Assembly: GCA_964394665.1 (NCBI GenBank)
Contig: CAYMYN010000016.1
Coordinates: 1 to 64,000 of the forward strand
Direction of reading: 5' to 3'
DNA: 64,000 nucleotides
Source of the DNA: CAYMYN01 sp964394665
GTDB taxonomy: Bacteria > Planctomycetota > UBA1135 > GCA-002686595
The notes under the pieces are model-generated. The model had not been told where the DNA came from and searched no databases. It saw only the letters and a list, made by a program, of their open reading frames with translations. The position numbers were made by a program, and so were the translations under genes. Below are positions 53,058 through 61,904 of the stretch, in pieces (the stretch's first letter is position 1; each line of letters begins with the position of its first letter).

Positions 53058-53543
53058 TCAGCCCGTCACCTGGATGCGGCGGCGGGCGGTGAACAGCAGG
53101 CCCTTGCCGTCGGAGCTCGGCTCGACGATCAGGGAATCGACCATGCGCACGAGCAAGAAGAAGCCGCGGCCGCGCTCGTCGAGGAAGTCGGGCTCGTGCT
53201 CGGGGTCGAGGTGGGACTCGACGTCCTCCACCTTTCCCCCACCCTGATCGGCCACCGAGAGCACCCAGCCCTCGGGCCGCACCGTGAGGGACAGGCTCAT
53301 GCGCACGTCGCCGACGAGGTCCTTCTCCTCCATCGCCGCGCCGCCGCCGCCGTGATCGACCGCGTTCGAGAGCAGCTCGCTCGCGACCAGCTCGAGGGTG
53401 GAGAGCTCGTCCTCGTCGAGACCCTCGCGGCGCGCGAACTCCGCCACCACCTGGCGCGCCATGCGGCCCGCGCTGTGGGCCGCGGGAAGGTCCAGGCGCA
53501 GCTCGTGGGGAGCCGGCTCCTGGCGCTGGAACCCGGGGCTCAA
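53058..53543 (-). CDS. RsbW-like anti-sigma / serine-kinase ATPase
   Basis: A 161-residue GHKL ATPase with no other domain. The N box is ELVASELLSNAVDHG, followed by G1 box SVADQGGG and G2 box ERGRGFFLLVRMVD. RsbW/SpoIIAB-like proteins bind a sigma factor or phosphorylate an anti-anti-sigma factor. The TTG start at 53543 overlaps the TGA of nadC (TTGA), and there is no in-frame ATG between, so TTG is likely. No SpoIIAA/STAS partner and no phosphatase is adjacent. The target could be one of the two sigma factors 3-8 kb away, as an untested idea. Confidence 0.85.
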   Translation of the reverse strand: MSPGFQRQEPAPHELRLDLPAAHSAGRMARQVVAEFARREGLDEDELSTLELVASELLSNAVDHGGGGAAMEEKDLVGDVRMSLSLTVRPEGWVLSVADQGGGKVEDVESHLDPEHEPDFLDERGRGFFLLVRMVDSLIVEPSSDGKGLLFTARRRIQVTG

Positions 53544-54463
53544 TCGAGCGCCTCCATCAGCAACGAGAGGTCGAGGGCCGGTGCCGAGTGCGTCAGCGCG
53601 CCGACCGAGATGCGATCCACGCCGGAGGCGGCGAAGGCGGCCACGTTGGCCAGGGTGACGCCTCCGGAGGCCTCCAGCTCGAGCCGCCCCTCGGCCGCGG
53701 CGCGCGCGGCGCGCAGACGCGGCACGAGCTGGACCAGGTCCGCCGGTTGGAAGTTGTCGAGCAACACCACGTCCGCGCCGCCGCGCACCGCGGACAGGGC
53801 CTCGTCGGCGTCGCGCGCCTCGACGTGCAGCACGCGCGCGGGCCCGAGGGCAACGCGCGCCCGGCGCACCGTCGCTTCCATCGGCCCGCCCGCCAGGGCG
53901 AGGTGGTTCTCCTTGAGCATCGCCTCGTCGTAGAGCCCGAAGCGGTGGTTCTCGCCGCCCCCCACGCGCACCGCGTACTTCTCGAGCTCGCGCAGACCCG
54001 GTGTGGTCTTGCGCGTGTCGAGGATGCGCACGCGCCCGCCGGCGGCGTCGACGTAGCGCCGCGTGAGCGTGGCGATGCCCGAGAGGCGCTGGAGGAAGTT
54101 GAGCGCCGTGCGTTCGGCGGCCAACAGCCCGCGCGCCGAGCCCCGCAGCTCGACGAGCTCCTCGCCCGGCACGACGAGCTCGCCCTCGTGCGCCAAGACC
54201 TCGAACTCGAGCCCCGGATCGCACAGCTCGAAGGCCCGGCGAAAGGCGCCCAGGCCCGCCAGCACGCCGGTGGCCTTGGCCACGAGCCGCGCCCGCGCCC
54301 GCGCGCTGGGCGGGATCAGGGGTACGGTGAGGTCCCCCGGGCCGAGGTCCTCCTCGAGGGCGACGCGCAGGGCGCGCTCGATCGCCCCGTGGGGTTCGGG
54401 GACCGCGGCCCGCGCCAGCGCGCCGCCGGATCCGCCGACGTCGCTGGATGCGCCGTCTCGCAC
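53540..54463 (-). CDS. nadC: Nicotinate-nucleotide pyrophosphorylase (quinolinate phosphoribosyltransferase)
   Basis: About 307 residues. The enzyme joins quinolinate and PRPP to give nicotinate mononucleotide and CO2 in de novo NAD synthesis. Marks are ALEEDLGPGDLT, TRKTTPGLRELEKYAVRVGGGENHRFGLYD with the conserved HR and MLKENHL, VEARDADEAL and the glycine-rich LEASGGVTLANV. The chosen GTG (54463) lacks a ribosome-binding site; an upstream ATG at 54502 would add 13 residues. NadA and NadB are not in the window. It is coupled to the RsbW-like gene by a TTGA overlap. Confidence 0.93.
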   Translation of the reverse strand: MRDGASSDVGGSGGALARAAVPEPHGAIERALRVALEEDLGPGDLTVPLIPPSARARARLVAKATGVLAGLGAFRRAFELCDPGLEFEVLAHEGELVVPGEELVELRGSARGLLAAERTALNFLQRLSGIATLTRRYVDAAGGRVRILDTRKTTPGLRELEKYAVRVGGGENHRFGLYDEAMLKENHLALAGGPMEATVRRARVALGPARVLHVEARDADEALSAVRGGADVVLLDNFQPADLVQLVPRLRAARAAAEGRLELEASGGVTLANVAAFAASGVDRISVGALTHSAPALDLSLLMEALD

Positions 54464-54555
54464 GCGGAGCAGGGTACGTCCCGCGCCTGGGATGCACCAC
54501 ATCCGCACCCGGACGGCGCGCGTCACCCGGCCCTTCCCACCGCGGTCCTGGGGTC

Positions 54556-54951
54556 ATGGTCGGCGGAACGCGCGGGGCGACGGCGCCGGAGGGCGGGTCA
54601 CGGTCCTCGGGCGAGGCCGGCGCGTGGCTCGTGGTGGGCGCCTTCCTGGCGCTCGCGGCCCTCGAGGCCCACGGCCGCGCGCACCTCGTCCCGCCCACGC
54701 CCCCGCGGGCGCACGTCTCCCCGCCGGATCCGGCGCACTCCGGCGCACGGGACCTGCGGCGCATCCCCGGCGTGGGGCCGTGGCTCGCGCTCGAGATCCA
54801 ACGCCGACGCTGGGAGGAAGGTGGGCTCGAGACGCTCGAGGCCGTGCCGGGGATCGGCCCGCGGCTCAGCGAGACCATCGAGGCCTGGCTCGACGAACAG
54901 GGCGCGCGGGCTCAGGCCTCGAGGCGCGGGCGAGGGCCGGAGGGCGAGTAA
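54556..54951 (+). CDS. ComEA-like helix-hairpin-helix protein
   Basis: A 131-residue protein with an N-terminal hydrophobic segment (AGAWLVVGAFLALAALEA) and a C-terminal pair of helix-hairpin-helix motifs (DLRRIPGVGPWLALEIQRRR and LEAVPGIGPRLSETIEAWL). This is the form of ComEA, the membrane-anchored double-stranded-DNA receptor of natural competence. No other com gene is near. Its last 40 bases overlap tail-to-tail with the FlhG/MinD-like gene. DNA binding is inferred from the motifs. Confidence 0.75.
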   Translation: MVGGTRGATAPEGGSRSSGEAGAWLVVGAFLALAALEAHGRAHLVPPTPPRAHVSPPDPAHSGARDLRRIPGVGPWLALEIQRRRWEEGGLETLEAVPGIGPRLSETIEAWLDEQGARAQASRRGRGPEGE

Positions 54952-55916
54952 CCCACGCGGCTCTGGAGGCTGCGGCCCAGGCCGAGCGCGGGCGTGCGCG
55001 CGAGCTCCTCGATCAAGGCCACCGCGATCCCGGCCAGCGCGCGGCTGGTCTCGCCGTGGGGATCGAAGGTCACCATGGGCCGACGCTCGTTCACGCTGCG
55101 CACGACAGCGGGGTCGTCGGGCACGTAGCCCACCCAGCGCGGCGCGCGCCCGAGATAGCGACGCGAGACCTGGTCGATGCGACTGGCGACCGAGTAGGCC
55201 TCGTCGTAACCCCGCGCGCGGTTGACGACCAACAGCGGCGTGGCCGCGGGTCGACGGCGCAGCAGCACCTTGAAGAAGGCGTAGGCGTCCGTCATCGCCG
55301 TGATGTCGGGCGTGGTCACGAGCAGCACCAGGTCGCAGGCCGCCGCGAACTGCACGGTCTGGCTCGAGACGCCCGCGGCGGAGTCGACGAGCAGGTGCGC
55401 GTAGCCCGACTCGATGCGCTCGAGCTCGCGCGCGACCATGTGCAGCTCGTACCCGCTGAGCTCGGTCATGCGCGAGACGCCCGAACCGGCGGCGAGCAGC
55501 TCGAGCCCGCCGCCGCAGTCGAAGAGGGCTTCGCGCAGCGCGACCTCGCCCTCGACGACCTCCACCAGGCTGCGTTCGGGGTGCACGCCCTGCAGGATGT
55601 GCGCGTTGCCGACGCCGAAGTCCGCGTCGAGCAACAACGTGCGCCCGCGGGCCGCGAGCAGGCGCGAGAGGGACGCGGTCAGGACCGACTTCCCCGTCCC
55701 GCCCTTGCCGCTGGCGATGCAGATCGAAGCCGCGGGCCGGGCGGCGTCGGACGGGTCGAGCGACGCCTCGCCGGACGCCCGGTCGACGGGCACGGGATCG
55801 GGGCCGGACGCCGCGCGACGCGCAGCGAGCGGCGCGCCGCGCTCCCCGGCGGCGACGCACCCTGGGTCCTGGATCCGATCGCCCAGGAGGCGCCGGCGTG
55901 CCTGTTCCCACTTCAT
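54912..55916 (-). CDS. FlhG/MinD-like P-loop ATPase
   Basis: A 334-residue ParA/MinD-type ATPase. The deviant Walker A is GKGGTGKSV at about residue 67. It continues with LLLDADFGVGNAHIL (switch and Walker A-prime), LLVDSAAGVS in place of DTGAG, and TTPDITAMTDAYAF. FlhG sets flagellar number or polarity with FlhF; MinD places division sites. No flagellar or Min genes are here, so the cargo is unknown. The N-terminal 50 residues before the ATPase are variable. ATG 55916 is preferred over the longer frame to 56021. Confidence 0.82.
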   Translation of the reverse strand: MKWEQARRRLLGDRIQDPGCVAAGERGAPLAARRAASGPDPVPVDRASGEASLDPSDAARPAASICIASGKGGTGKSVLTASLSRLLAARGRTLLLDADFGVGNAHILQGVHPERSLVEVVEGEVALREALFDCGGGLELLAAGSGVSRMTELSGYELHMVARELERIESGYAHLLVDSAAGVSSQTVQFAAACDLVLLVTTPDITAMTDAYAFFKVLLRRRPAATPLLVVNRARGYDEAYSVASRIDQVSRRYLGRAPRWVGYVPDDPAVVRSVNERRPMVTFDPHGETSRALAGIAVALIEELARTPALGLGRSLQSRVGYSPSGPRPRLEA

Positions 55917-56091
55917 GGTCGAGGCCCGCGCGGGCCCTCGGGGGTGAAGCTGCCGCCCGCTGGAACCCGATTCCAAGGAAAAACCCGGCCCGGCACCCGA
56001 CGTGGCCCCGACGCGTGCCAAGTCCGGGATCGGACCGGCCGCGCGGTGAAGGCTGCTTCAGGCGCGGGGCGCGAGCCGCGGAATGGGGCAC

Positions 56092-57030
56092 CTACTCACG
56101 AAAGGCCTCGAGTTCCTCGGGGGTGAGGAGCGGCTCGCGGCGCGGGGGCACCAACTCGACTTCGCCCACCGGCCCGTGGTCGGCGAAGGTGTCGAGCAAC
56201 TCCAGGTGGCACGAGAGGACCCACTCGAGGAAGGTGTCGATCCCGCCCGCCGAGTGGATCCCGTGGGGCACGGGGCTTCCGGGGAGCCGACCCTCGAGGC
56301 GCCCGTCCCGGACCGCGAGCCCGCACAGGGACCGGCCGCGGAAGCTCCACCAGAGTTGTTCGCGGTCGGAGACGCGCCGGACCTCCGGCTCGAGCTCGGG
56401 ATCGATGCGGGCGATGCGCTCGATCAGCTCGCGGCCCAGGCGCGCCGGGCCCGGCGGGAGCTGGGCCAGGAAACGCGCGCTGGCCTGGGGATCGACGCGC
56501 GCCTCGGCGGCGCCCACTCCCCCATCGCCCCCGCCCGGAGGCGCCGCGGCGCTGGAGGGAACCAGACGCACGAGCGGCTGGGCGCCGCGCTGCGCGGTGC
56601 GCACGGCGCGCCGCTCGAGCAACCACAACGCGTCGGAGGGCAGGGCGCAGAGGCGTTCCCGCAGGCGTTCGCCGAAGCGCTCGGCCACGAGCAGCACGAG
56701 CGGCGGGCGACGCGGCGCTCCGACCAGGCCCAGGTGCGCCGCGAGGAGCTCGCCGTCACGGCGCGCGGCGGCGAGTGCGTCGAGCGCCGCCAGCGCCGGT
56801 CCATCGCCCTCGCCATCGACGAGCAGCACGAGCACCAGCCGTCCCTCGGCCTCGCACACCAGGTCCGCGAGCGGCACGCCGTCGAGCTCGAGGTCGCGGT
56901 CGACCAGGCGCAGGCCCGGGAGCACGGCGCGCAGGAACGCTTCGACGTCGCCCTCCGCCGCGCGGTCGAAGTCGGAGCCCTGATAGGAGGTCTCTCCGGT
57001 CGAAGTCGAACCGGAACGGTGCGGGTTCAT
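56092..57030 (-). CDS. Protein of unknown function coupled to ruvC (degenerate PD-(D/E)XK-like?)
   Basis: A 312-residue cytoplasmic protein. Its first third has the alternating pattern of a PD-(D/E)XK nuclease fold: a helix, LELDGVPLADLV with a lone Asp, RLVLVLLVDGEG where E-x-K would be expected, then long helices and another strand PPLVLLVA. The catalytic Glu and Lys are missing, so it would be inactive. The C-terminal half carries LWWSFRGRSLCGLAVRDG and HSAGGIDTFLEWVLS. Its ATG overlaps the TGA of ruvC by four bases, so the two are translationally coupled. Family unrecognised; the fold call is an inference from eye alone. Confidence 0.55.
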   Translation of the reverse strand: MNPHRSGSTSTGETSYQGSDFDRAAEGDVEAFLRAVLPGLRLVDRDLELDGVPLADLVCEAEGRLVLVLLVDGEGDGPALAALDALAAARRDGELLAAHLGLVGAPRRPPLVLLVAERFGERLRERLCALPSDALWLLERRAVRTAQRGAQPLVRLVPSSAAAPPGGGDGGVGAAEARVDPQASARFLAQLPPGPARLGRELIERIARIDPELEPEVRRVSDREQLWWSFRGRSLCGLAVRDGRLEGRLPGSPVPHGIHSAGGIDTFLEWVLSCHLELLDTFADHGPVGEVELVPPRREPLLTPEELEAFRE

Positions 57031-57701
57031 GGGATCGGTCGCGGGGTTCGAGGGGGCTCGCTGCCTTTGCGCCGCGCACCCGGGCGATCGGGTGCGAGGC
57101 GCGCGACGAGCTCCTCGAAGCGGCTCGTTCCCCGGGCTCGGCCGCGCGGTGCGCGCGCGCGCTGGACATGGGCCAGCGCGATCGCCAGGGCGTCGGTCAC
57201 GTCGAGCCGTTCGGGCAGGTCGTCGCGATCCAAGAGGATAGCCACCATGCGCGCAACCTGCCGCTTGTCCGCCGCGCCGTTGCCGACCAGGGTCTGCTTG
57301 GCTTCGGCGGGGGTGATCTGGACGATCTGCGCGCCGGCGCAGGCAGCGCAGGCGAGCACGACGCCGCGGCCCTCGCCCATGCGCAGGGCGGACTGAACGT
57401 TGAGCGCGGCGAAGGCCTGCTCGATCACCACCACGTCGGGATCGAGACGCGCCAGCAAGGCGTCGAGCTCGCGTCGGATCGTTGCGAGACGCTCGGGCAC
57501 CGCGACCCGGGCGCCGCTGCGGATCTCGCCCGCCGCCAACAGCCGCGGGCGCGCGGCCGCGACCAGGGCGCCGTAGCCCAGGACCCGCGTGCCCGGGTCG
57601 ATGCCCAGCACGACCGGGAAGGCGCGCGCGCCGCGGGGCGGGAGCGCGGGCCCTTCGGGGCGCGGGGCGGGGCGGGGCGAGTCCGGATCCGGGGACGGCA
57701 C
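57027..57701 (-). CDS. ruvC: Holliday junction resolvase RuvC
   Basis: A 224-residue resolvase. The catalytic acidic residues are visible in GIDPGTRVLGYG (Asp), VVVIEQAFAALN (Glu) and DVTDALAIALAH (paired Asp), with the NVQSALRMGEGRGV helix and TPAEAKQTLVGNGAADK. RuvC dimers cut Holliday junctions formed in recombination and replication restart, with RuvAB. GTG 57701 is chosen because AGGAGG lies 11 bases upstream; it gives an N-terminal extension of about 30 residues rich in Pro before the conserved strand. RuvA and RuvB are not here. It is divergent from ispD. Confidence 0.92.
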   Translation of the reverse strand: MPSPDPDSPRPAPRPEGPALPPRGARAFPVVLGIDPGTRVLGYGALVAAARPRLLAAGEIRSGARVAVPERLATIRRELDALLARLDPDVVVIEQAFAALNVQSALRMGEGRGVVLACAACAGAQIVQITPAEAKQTLVGNGAADKRQVARMVAILLDRDDLPERLDVTDALAIALAHVQRARAPRGRARGTSRFEELVARLAPDRPGARRKGSEPPRTPRPIP

Positions 57702-57833
57702 GGGCGCGGGTTCCTCCTGCGCCCGCGGGGTCCCTCGACCGTTCCTCGAACGCCGCGCGCACCCTACGCTCTGCGACACCCCTGGGACAGGCCGCCCGAG
57801 CCGCGGCGACACCGAGCCTCCCGACCCCACGAC

Positions 57834-58580
57834 GTGCCGTCCCCGCCCCCCGCTCCCCGCCCGCGCGCCGCGGCCGTGCTCGTCGCCGCCGGCGGCTCGA
57901 CCCGCATGGGCGCGGGCCGGCCCCGCAAGCCCCTGCTCGAGCTCGAGGGACGCAGCGTGCTCGAGCGTTCGGCGGAGGTCTTCGCGCGCTCGCCGGCGAT
58001 CGACGCGCTCGTGATCGTGGCCCACGCCGAGGACCTCGAGCGCGTGCGCCGCCTGGGCGCGGAGGGCGCCGCGCAGGGCAAGCCCTGGATCGTCGTGGCG
58101 GGCGGCGCGGAGCGCAGCGACTCGGTGCGCGCGGGGGTCCTGGCGGCCGGAGAGGGGATCGAGCTCGTGGCGATCCACGACGCCGCGCGGCCGCTGGTCA
58201 GCGCCGCGCTCGTCGCACGGGCCGTGGCCACCGCCGCCGAACACGGCGCGGCCCTGGTCGCCGTGCGGGCCTCGGACTCGATCCACCGCGCGCCGGACGG
58301 GCGCGCCGCGCTCGAGGCCCTCGACCGCGCGGCGCTGTGGTGCGCCCAGACCCCGCAGGTCTTCCGCCGCGCGCGCTTCCTCGAGCTCCTGGAGCGAGCG
58401 CAGGCCGCGGGTTGGAGCCCGACCGACGACGCCGCCCTGTGGGAGCGCTACGTCGGGCCCGTGCCGCTGGTCGAGGGCGAGCGCACGAACCTCAAGCTCA
58501 CCACCCCCGAGGACCTGGTCGTCGCGGCGGCCCTGCTGCGCGCGTGGGCCGGAGAGGCGCACACACAGGAGCGGCCATGA
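57834..58580 (+). CDS. ispD: 2-C-methyl-D-erythritol 4-phosphate cytidylyltransferase
   Basis: A 248-residue enzyme of the non-mevalonate (MEP) isoprenoid pathway, converting MEP and CTP to CDP-ME. The nucleotidyltransferase marks are VLVAAGGSTRMGAGRPRKPLLELEG, GGAERSDSVRAG, AIHDAARPLV and AQTPQVFR, and the Thr-Asp-Asp of SPTDDAAL. The GTG start at 57834 lacks a clear ribosome-binding site. It overlaps ispF by four bases (ATGA), the classic ispDF pair. MEP-pathway genes in between (ispE) are not in the window. Confidence 0.95.
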   Translation: MPSPPPAPRPRAAAVLVAAGGSTRMGAGRPRKPLLELEGRSVLERSAEVFARSPAIDALVIVAHAEDLERVRRLGAEGAAQGKPWIVVAGGAERSDSVRAGVLAAGEGIELVAIHDAARPLVSAALVARAVATAAEHGAALVAVRASDSIHRAPDGRAALEALDRAALWCAQTPQVFRRARFLELLERAQAAGWSPTDDAALWERYVGPVPLVEGERTNLKLTTPEDLVVAAALLRAWAGEAHTQERP

Positions 58581-59062
58581 GACGGCGAATCGGCCTGGGC
58601 TTCGACGTGCATCGGCTCGTGGCGGGGCGGCGCTGCGTGTTGGGCGGCATCGAGCTCCCCCACCCCACGGGACCCGCGGGGCACTCCGACGGCGACGCGG
58701 TGCTGCACGCCGTCACCGACGCGCTGCTGGGAGCGGCGGGGCTCGACGACCTCGGCACGCTCTTCCCGGACACCGATCCGCGCTGGCGCGGCGCCGACAG
58801 CGCGCTGCTGCTCGGCTCGGCCCTCGATGCGGTGCTGGCCAAGGGTTGGCGCGTCGAGAGCCTCGACGTCGTCATCGCGACCGAGGGGCCGCGCATCGCG
58901 CCCCACCGCGCCGCCCTGCGCGCGCGCTTGGCCGAGCTCTGTCGCTGCGACTCCGACGCCGTCAACGTGAAGGGCAAGACCTTCGAGGGCCTGGGCGCCC
59001 TCGCCGCCGGGGCGGGCGTCGCCGTGCAGGCGGTGTGCCTGTTGGTCGAAGCCACGGGCTGA
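58577..59062 (+). CDS. ispF: 2-C-methyl-D-erythritol 2,4-cyclodiphosphate synthase
   Basis: A 161-residue enzyme that cyclises CDP-ME 2-phosphate and releases CMP in the MEP pathway. Zinc ligands are Asp and His in GFDVHRL and His in GHSDGDAVLHAVTDALLG. The PDTDPRW and VKGKTFEGLG motifs are also conserved. It functions as a trimer. AGGAG lies seven bases upstream, inside the end of ispD, and the start ATG overlaps the ispD stop. It is followed by two hairpins before the convergent lipoprotein gene. Confidence 0.96.
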   Translation: MRRRIGLGFDVHRLVAGRRCVLGGIELPHPTGPAGHSDGDAVLHAVTDALLGAAGLDDLGTLFPDTDPRWRGADSALLLGSALDAVLAKGWRVESLDVVIATEGPRIAPHRAALRARLAELCRCDSDAVNVKGKTFEGLGALAAGAGVAVQAVCLLVEATG

Positions 59063-59110
59063 GCCCCGGGAGCGGCTCGATCCCTGGAACGCTCGACCCC
59101 GGAATGGATC

Positions 59111-59146
59111 GACCCCGGAGCGGGGGCGGCGCCTCGCTCCGGGGTC
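59111..59146. terminator. Hairpin 1 between ispF and the PPIase-like gene
   Basis: A 12-bp perfect stem (59111-59122 with 59135-59146) enclosing a 12-base GC loop, between two convergent genes. There is no T-tract. It is probably a terminator for ispDF, for the opposing gene, or both. Confidence 0.55.
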
Positions 59147-59152
59147 GGTCGA

Positions 59153-59179
59153 GCTCCGGCCGCGCGGGGCGGCCGGAGC
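59153..59179. terminator. Hairpin 2 between ispF and the PPIase-like gene
   Basis: An 11-bp perfect stem (59153-59163 with 59169-59179) with a five-base loop. It lies eight bases from the stop of the opposing gene at 59188. It forms a tandem pair with the hairpin at 59111. Confidence 0.55.
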
Positions 59180-59187
59180 CGTGGGGC

Positions 59188-60981
59188 TCACAGGCCGGTG
59201 ACCTTGGCCTGCTGCAGGGCTTCCTCGCAGTAGCCGATCAGCGCGTGACGGATGTAGTCGTCGCGCAGGAGCTCGGCGTGTTTCTCGTTCTGCACGTTCA
59301 GGGGGCGAGTGGGCGGCGTGCGCTTCATGACGCGCGTCAGGTAGTAGCCCATCGGTCCCTCGAAGGGGCCGGCCACGGTGCCGATCTGTTGATCGAAGAA
59401 GGCCTGGTCGGTGATCGAGCGCCCGTACAGGAAGTGGTAGTAGTGGCTCTCGCCGACCATCGACTCGAGGTCGTTGCGATACCGCTCGCCGAAGCGCCCC
59501 TTCATCTTGAAGCCCACGCTGGAGCCCGGGCGGCCCGTGGCGGGCGGCGGCGGATCCCAGTAGTCGCTGTGGTCGTCGAGCATCAGCGACCAGAAGTCGC
59601 TCGGGGGCAGGGCGTTCTCCTCGGCCGGGAGCTCCTCCCCGCGGGCGGCCGCCTCGGTGCGCTTCTGGCGCTGCTCGTTGAAGCGCCGCTCGTTGGCCTG
59701 GTACTCGGACTTGAGCCACTCGGCGCGTTCGCGGGCCTTCTCCCAGCCGTTCTCGATCCAACGGTTGTTGGGGAAGTCGAAGGCGCTGACGAGCAACACC
59801 TCGGCGCTGACCTGACCCAGGCCCATGATGCGGTTCGCGCGCTCGAGGTGCTCGCGCAGCTCGGGGGCGAGGCCGCCCTCGGCCGGGCTCAGGAGGCGCG
59901 GCTCGACCTTGCGCTTCCAGGACTCGAGCAGGCCGAAGTAGGGCGCATAGGACTCGAGCGAGGGGAACTGGTGGCTGCCCACGACCACTCCCTGCAGGTT
60001 GAAGGGCGAGCTCTGGAAGCTCTTGGCGGCCTCGTCGAGGGCCGCGTCCACCTCTTCGGGCGCGAGCAGGAAACCCTCGCGCTGCATGCGGTTGCGGGAG
60101 GCGGCGATCTTGGCCAGGAAGAGCTTGGCGTCGTGGACGTCGCGCTCGCTGATGACGGACTTCACGTCCTGCCACAGCTCCTCGGTGGTCCAGGTCTGCT
60201 CGGGCTTGCCGTCGTGGTCGAAATCCATCGTGGCGATCAGATGCGGCGGCAGGCCGTCGAGGGCGGTCTGGGTATCGACCGTCTCGAACAACGCGTCGCG
60301 CACGATCTGGCGCAGGATGCCCCGGTACATGCTGTCCTCGGGGGTGATCTGGGGCTCGGGGCCGGCGTCCTCGCCCGCGGCGACCTTCGCCTCCCACTCG
60401 GCCAGCTCATTGGCCCAGAAGTTCGCGCGGCGCTCGTAGCTCTGGCGGAAGTCGTCGATCAGGATGTCGCCGGCCTCGGCGCGCAGGGACTCGAAGGTGA
60501 CCTCCGGCCACTCGTCGGGGTCGTCGGGCACGAAGACGAGGTCGAAGCGCAGCTCCATGCGCAGCTCGCGCTCGTACCACGGCACGCTGGCGTAGCTGCG
60601 CGCGATCTCGACATCGAGGTCGAGGGTCGGGAAACGTTCCTTGAAGTCGTTCGCCTTGTGGTCGTGCGCGCGGCGGAACGCAGCCTCGGAGACCTCGTAG
60701 CGCGCGGGGTTCGCGCCCTGGGCGACGCGCCGCGCCACCTCGTCGTCGATCAGCGCGTTGACCCGGCGCCACTCGAGGGACGGGCGGCCCTTGCCGTAGA
60801 TCAGCAGGCGCTTGATGTCGAGCTCGGTGATCGGGACGCCGTCGACGACCAGCGGGGGGCCGAACTCCGTGGACGTCGCTTGGCTGGACGCCCCCTGCGG
60901 GGCGGCCGAAGAAGGGGCAGCGTGCCCCGCGGCGGAGGCGCAGGCCGCGAGGAGCAGGCCCAGGGTGAGGTTCGCTTGCAT
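59188..60981 (-). CDS. Lipoprotein resembling SurA/PpiC peptidyl-prolyl isomerases
   Basis: A 597-residue lipoprotein with lipobox LAAC at residue 14. The mature N-terminus (VVDGVPITELDIKRLLIYGKGRPS) matches the SurA/PrsA N-terminal chaperone domain. The C-terminal region (RSITDQAFFDQQIGTVAGPFEGPMGYYLTRVMKRTPP) has the Pf-gpxGYYL phrase of a parvulin-type rotamase domain. Between them is a long helical section with basic clusters. It should act in the envelope as a chaperone or foldase. It is divergent from a second lipoprotein with a similar C-terminal phrase. Confidence 0.72.
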   Translation of the reverse strand: MQANLTLGLLLAACASAAGHAAPSSAAPQGASSQATSTEFGPPLVVDGVPITELDIKRLLIYGKGRPSLEWRRVNALIDDEVARRVAQGANPARYEVSEAAFRRAHDHKANDFKERFPTLDLDVEIARSYASVPWYERELRMELRFDLVFVPDDPDEWPEVTFESLRAEAGDILIDDFRQSYERRANFWANELAEWEAKVAAGEDAGPEPQITPEDSMYRGILRQIVRDALFETVDTQTALDGLPPHLIATMDFDHDGKPEQTWTTEELWQDVKSVISERDVHDAKLFLAKIAASRNRMQREGFLLAPEEVDAALDEAAKSFQSSPFNLQGVVVGSHQFPSLESYAPYFGLLESWKRKVEPRLLSPAEGGLAPELREHLERANRIMGLGQVSAEVLLVSAFDFPNNRWIENGWEKARERAEWLKSEYQANERRFNEQRQKRTEAAARGEELPAEENALPPSDFWSLMLDDHSDYWDPPPPATGRPGSSVGFKMKGRFGERYRNDLESMVGESHYYHFLYGRSITDQAFFDQQIGTVAGPFEGPMGYYLTRVMKRTPPTRPLNVQNEKHAELLRDDYIRHALIGYCEEALQQAKVTGL

Positions 60982-61176
60982 GGGAGTCGTTCGGTCGGGG
61001 AGGTCTCCGTGCGGGCCGCGGACGCCCGCGTCCCGGCGGCCCCTCGTGGAAGGCGGCAGGGTACGGCCCCTCTCCGTGAAGGTGAGGTTCGAGGCCTGAT
61101 TTTGGCCCTCGGGGAGCACGCGCCGGGGGGAACGCGGGCCCGGGCGGCGGCCTATGCTGGGCGGCCTCCGCGCGCC

Positions 61177-61902
61177 ATGTCCCTCCCGCGACCCCGACCC
61201 ACCTCCCGTCGAGCGCTGATGCTCCTGGCCCTGGCTCTGGGTTCGTCCCTGCCCGGCTGCGGCGTGGGGGCCGGAACGCCGGAGCCTCGCCCGGTCTGGC
61301 CCCCGGGCACGGTCCTGTCCGTGGCCGGCCGTCCGGTGAGCGCGACGGCGCTCGACCCCTTGGCCGAGGCCCTGAGCGAGCTCGAGCCCGCGGCGACCCT
61401 CGCCCACCGTCGGCGCCTGGCGCTGCTCAATCGCACGGTCCCGCTCGAGTGCGCCCGGGCCCTGGCGGGCGAGACCCGACGGCGGGCCGCCCGGGACGGG
61501 GCCGAGGAGTTCCTCCGGGCCGCGCGCCACCCCGATCCCTTGCAGCGCGTCCAGGACGGCGACCTGCGGCTCGAGCACCTCGAGCAGGACTTCCTGGGGC
61601 TCGGGATCCCGCTCTGGTTCGGGATCCGGGGCCTCGAGCCCGGCTCCTGGTCGGAGCCCTTCGAGGTTCCCGGCGAGTTCGTGGTGGCCAAGCTCGTCCG
61701 CCGCCACGATGCTCTGCGCGGGGTCGAACGGCGCTTCGTGCTGCTCGTGGCCCGTTTCCCCTACCTCGACGAGCCCGCGCGGATCGATCACGAGGCGGCC
61801 CGCGCGCGGGTCGAGGCCGTCGATCCGGAATGGGAGCCCGTAGTCCCCGGGCTCCTGCGCCACCGGGAAGGCACCGCGATCCGGGCGCTGGAGGGAAGCT
61901 GA
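61177..61902 (+). CDS. Lipoprotein with weak PpiC-like features
   Basis: A 241-residue lipoprotein with signal ALMLLALALGSSLPGC. The mature part has a SurA-type start (VLSVAGRPVSATALDPLAEALSELEP) and a late LEPGSWSEPFEVPGEFVVAKLVRR, similar to parvulin ends (G..SePf....gyh..kl). It appears to be a small relative of the divergent 597-residue protein, with a much shorter or degenerate catalytic region. The gene leads a three-gene run with the HEAT-repeat and peptidase-MA-like genes. Confidence 0.65.
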   Translation: MSLPRPRPTSRRALMLLALALGSSLPGCGVGAGTPEPRPVWPPGTVLSVAGRPVSATALDPLAEALSELEPAATLAHRRRLALLNRTVPLECARALAGETRRRAARDGAEEFLRAARHPDPLQRVQDGDLRLEHLEQDFLGLGIPLWFGIRGLEPGSWSEPFEVPGEFVVAKLVRRHDALRGVERRFVLLVARFPYLDEPARIDHEAARARVEAVDPEWEPVVPGLLRHREGTAIRALEGS

Positions 61903-61904
61903 CC

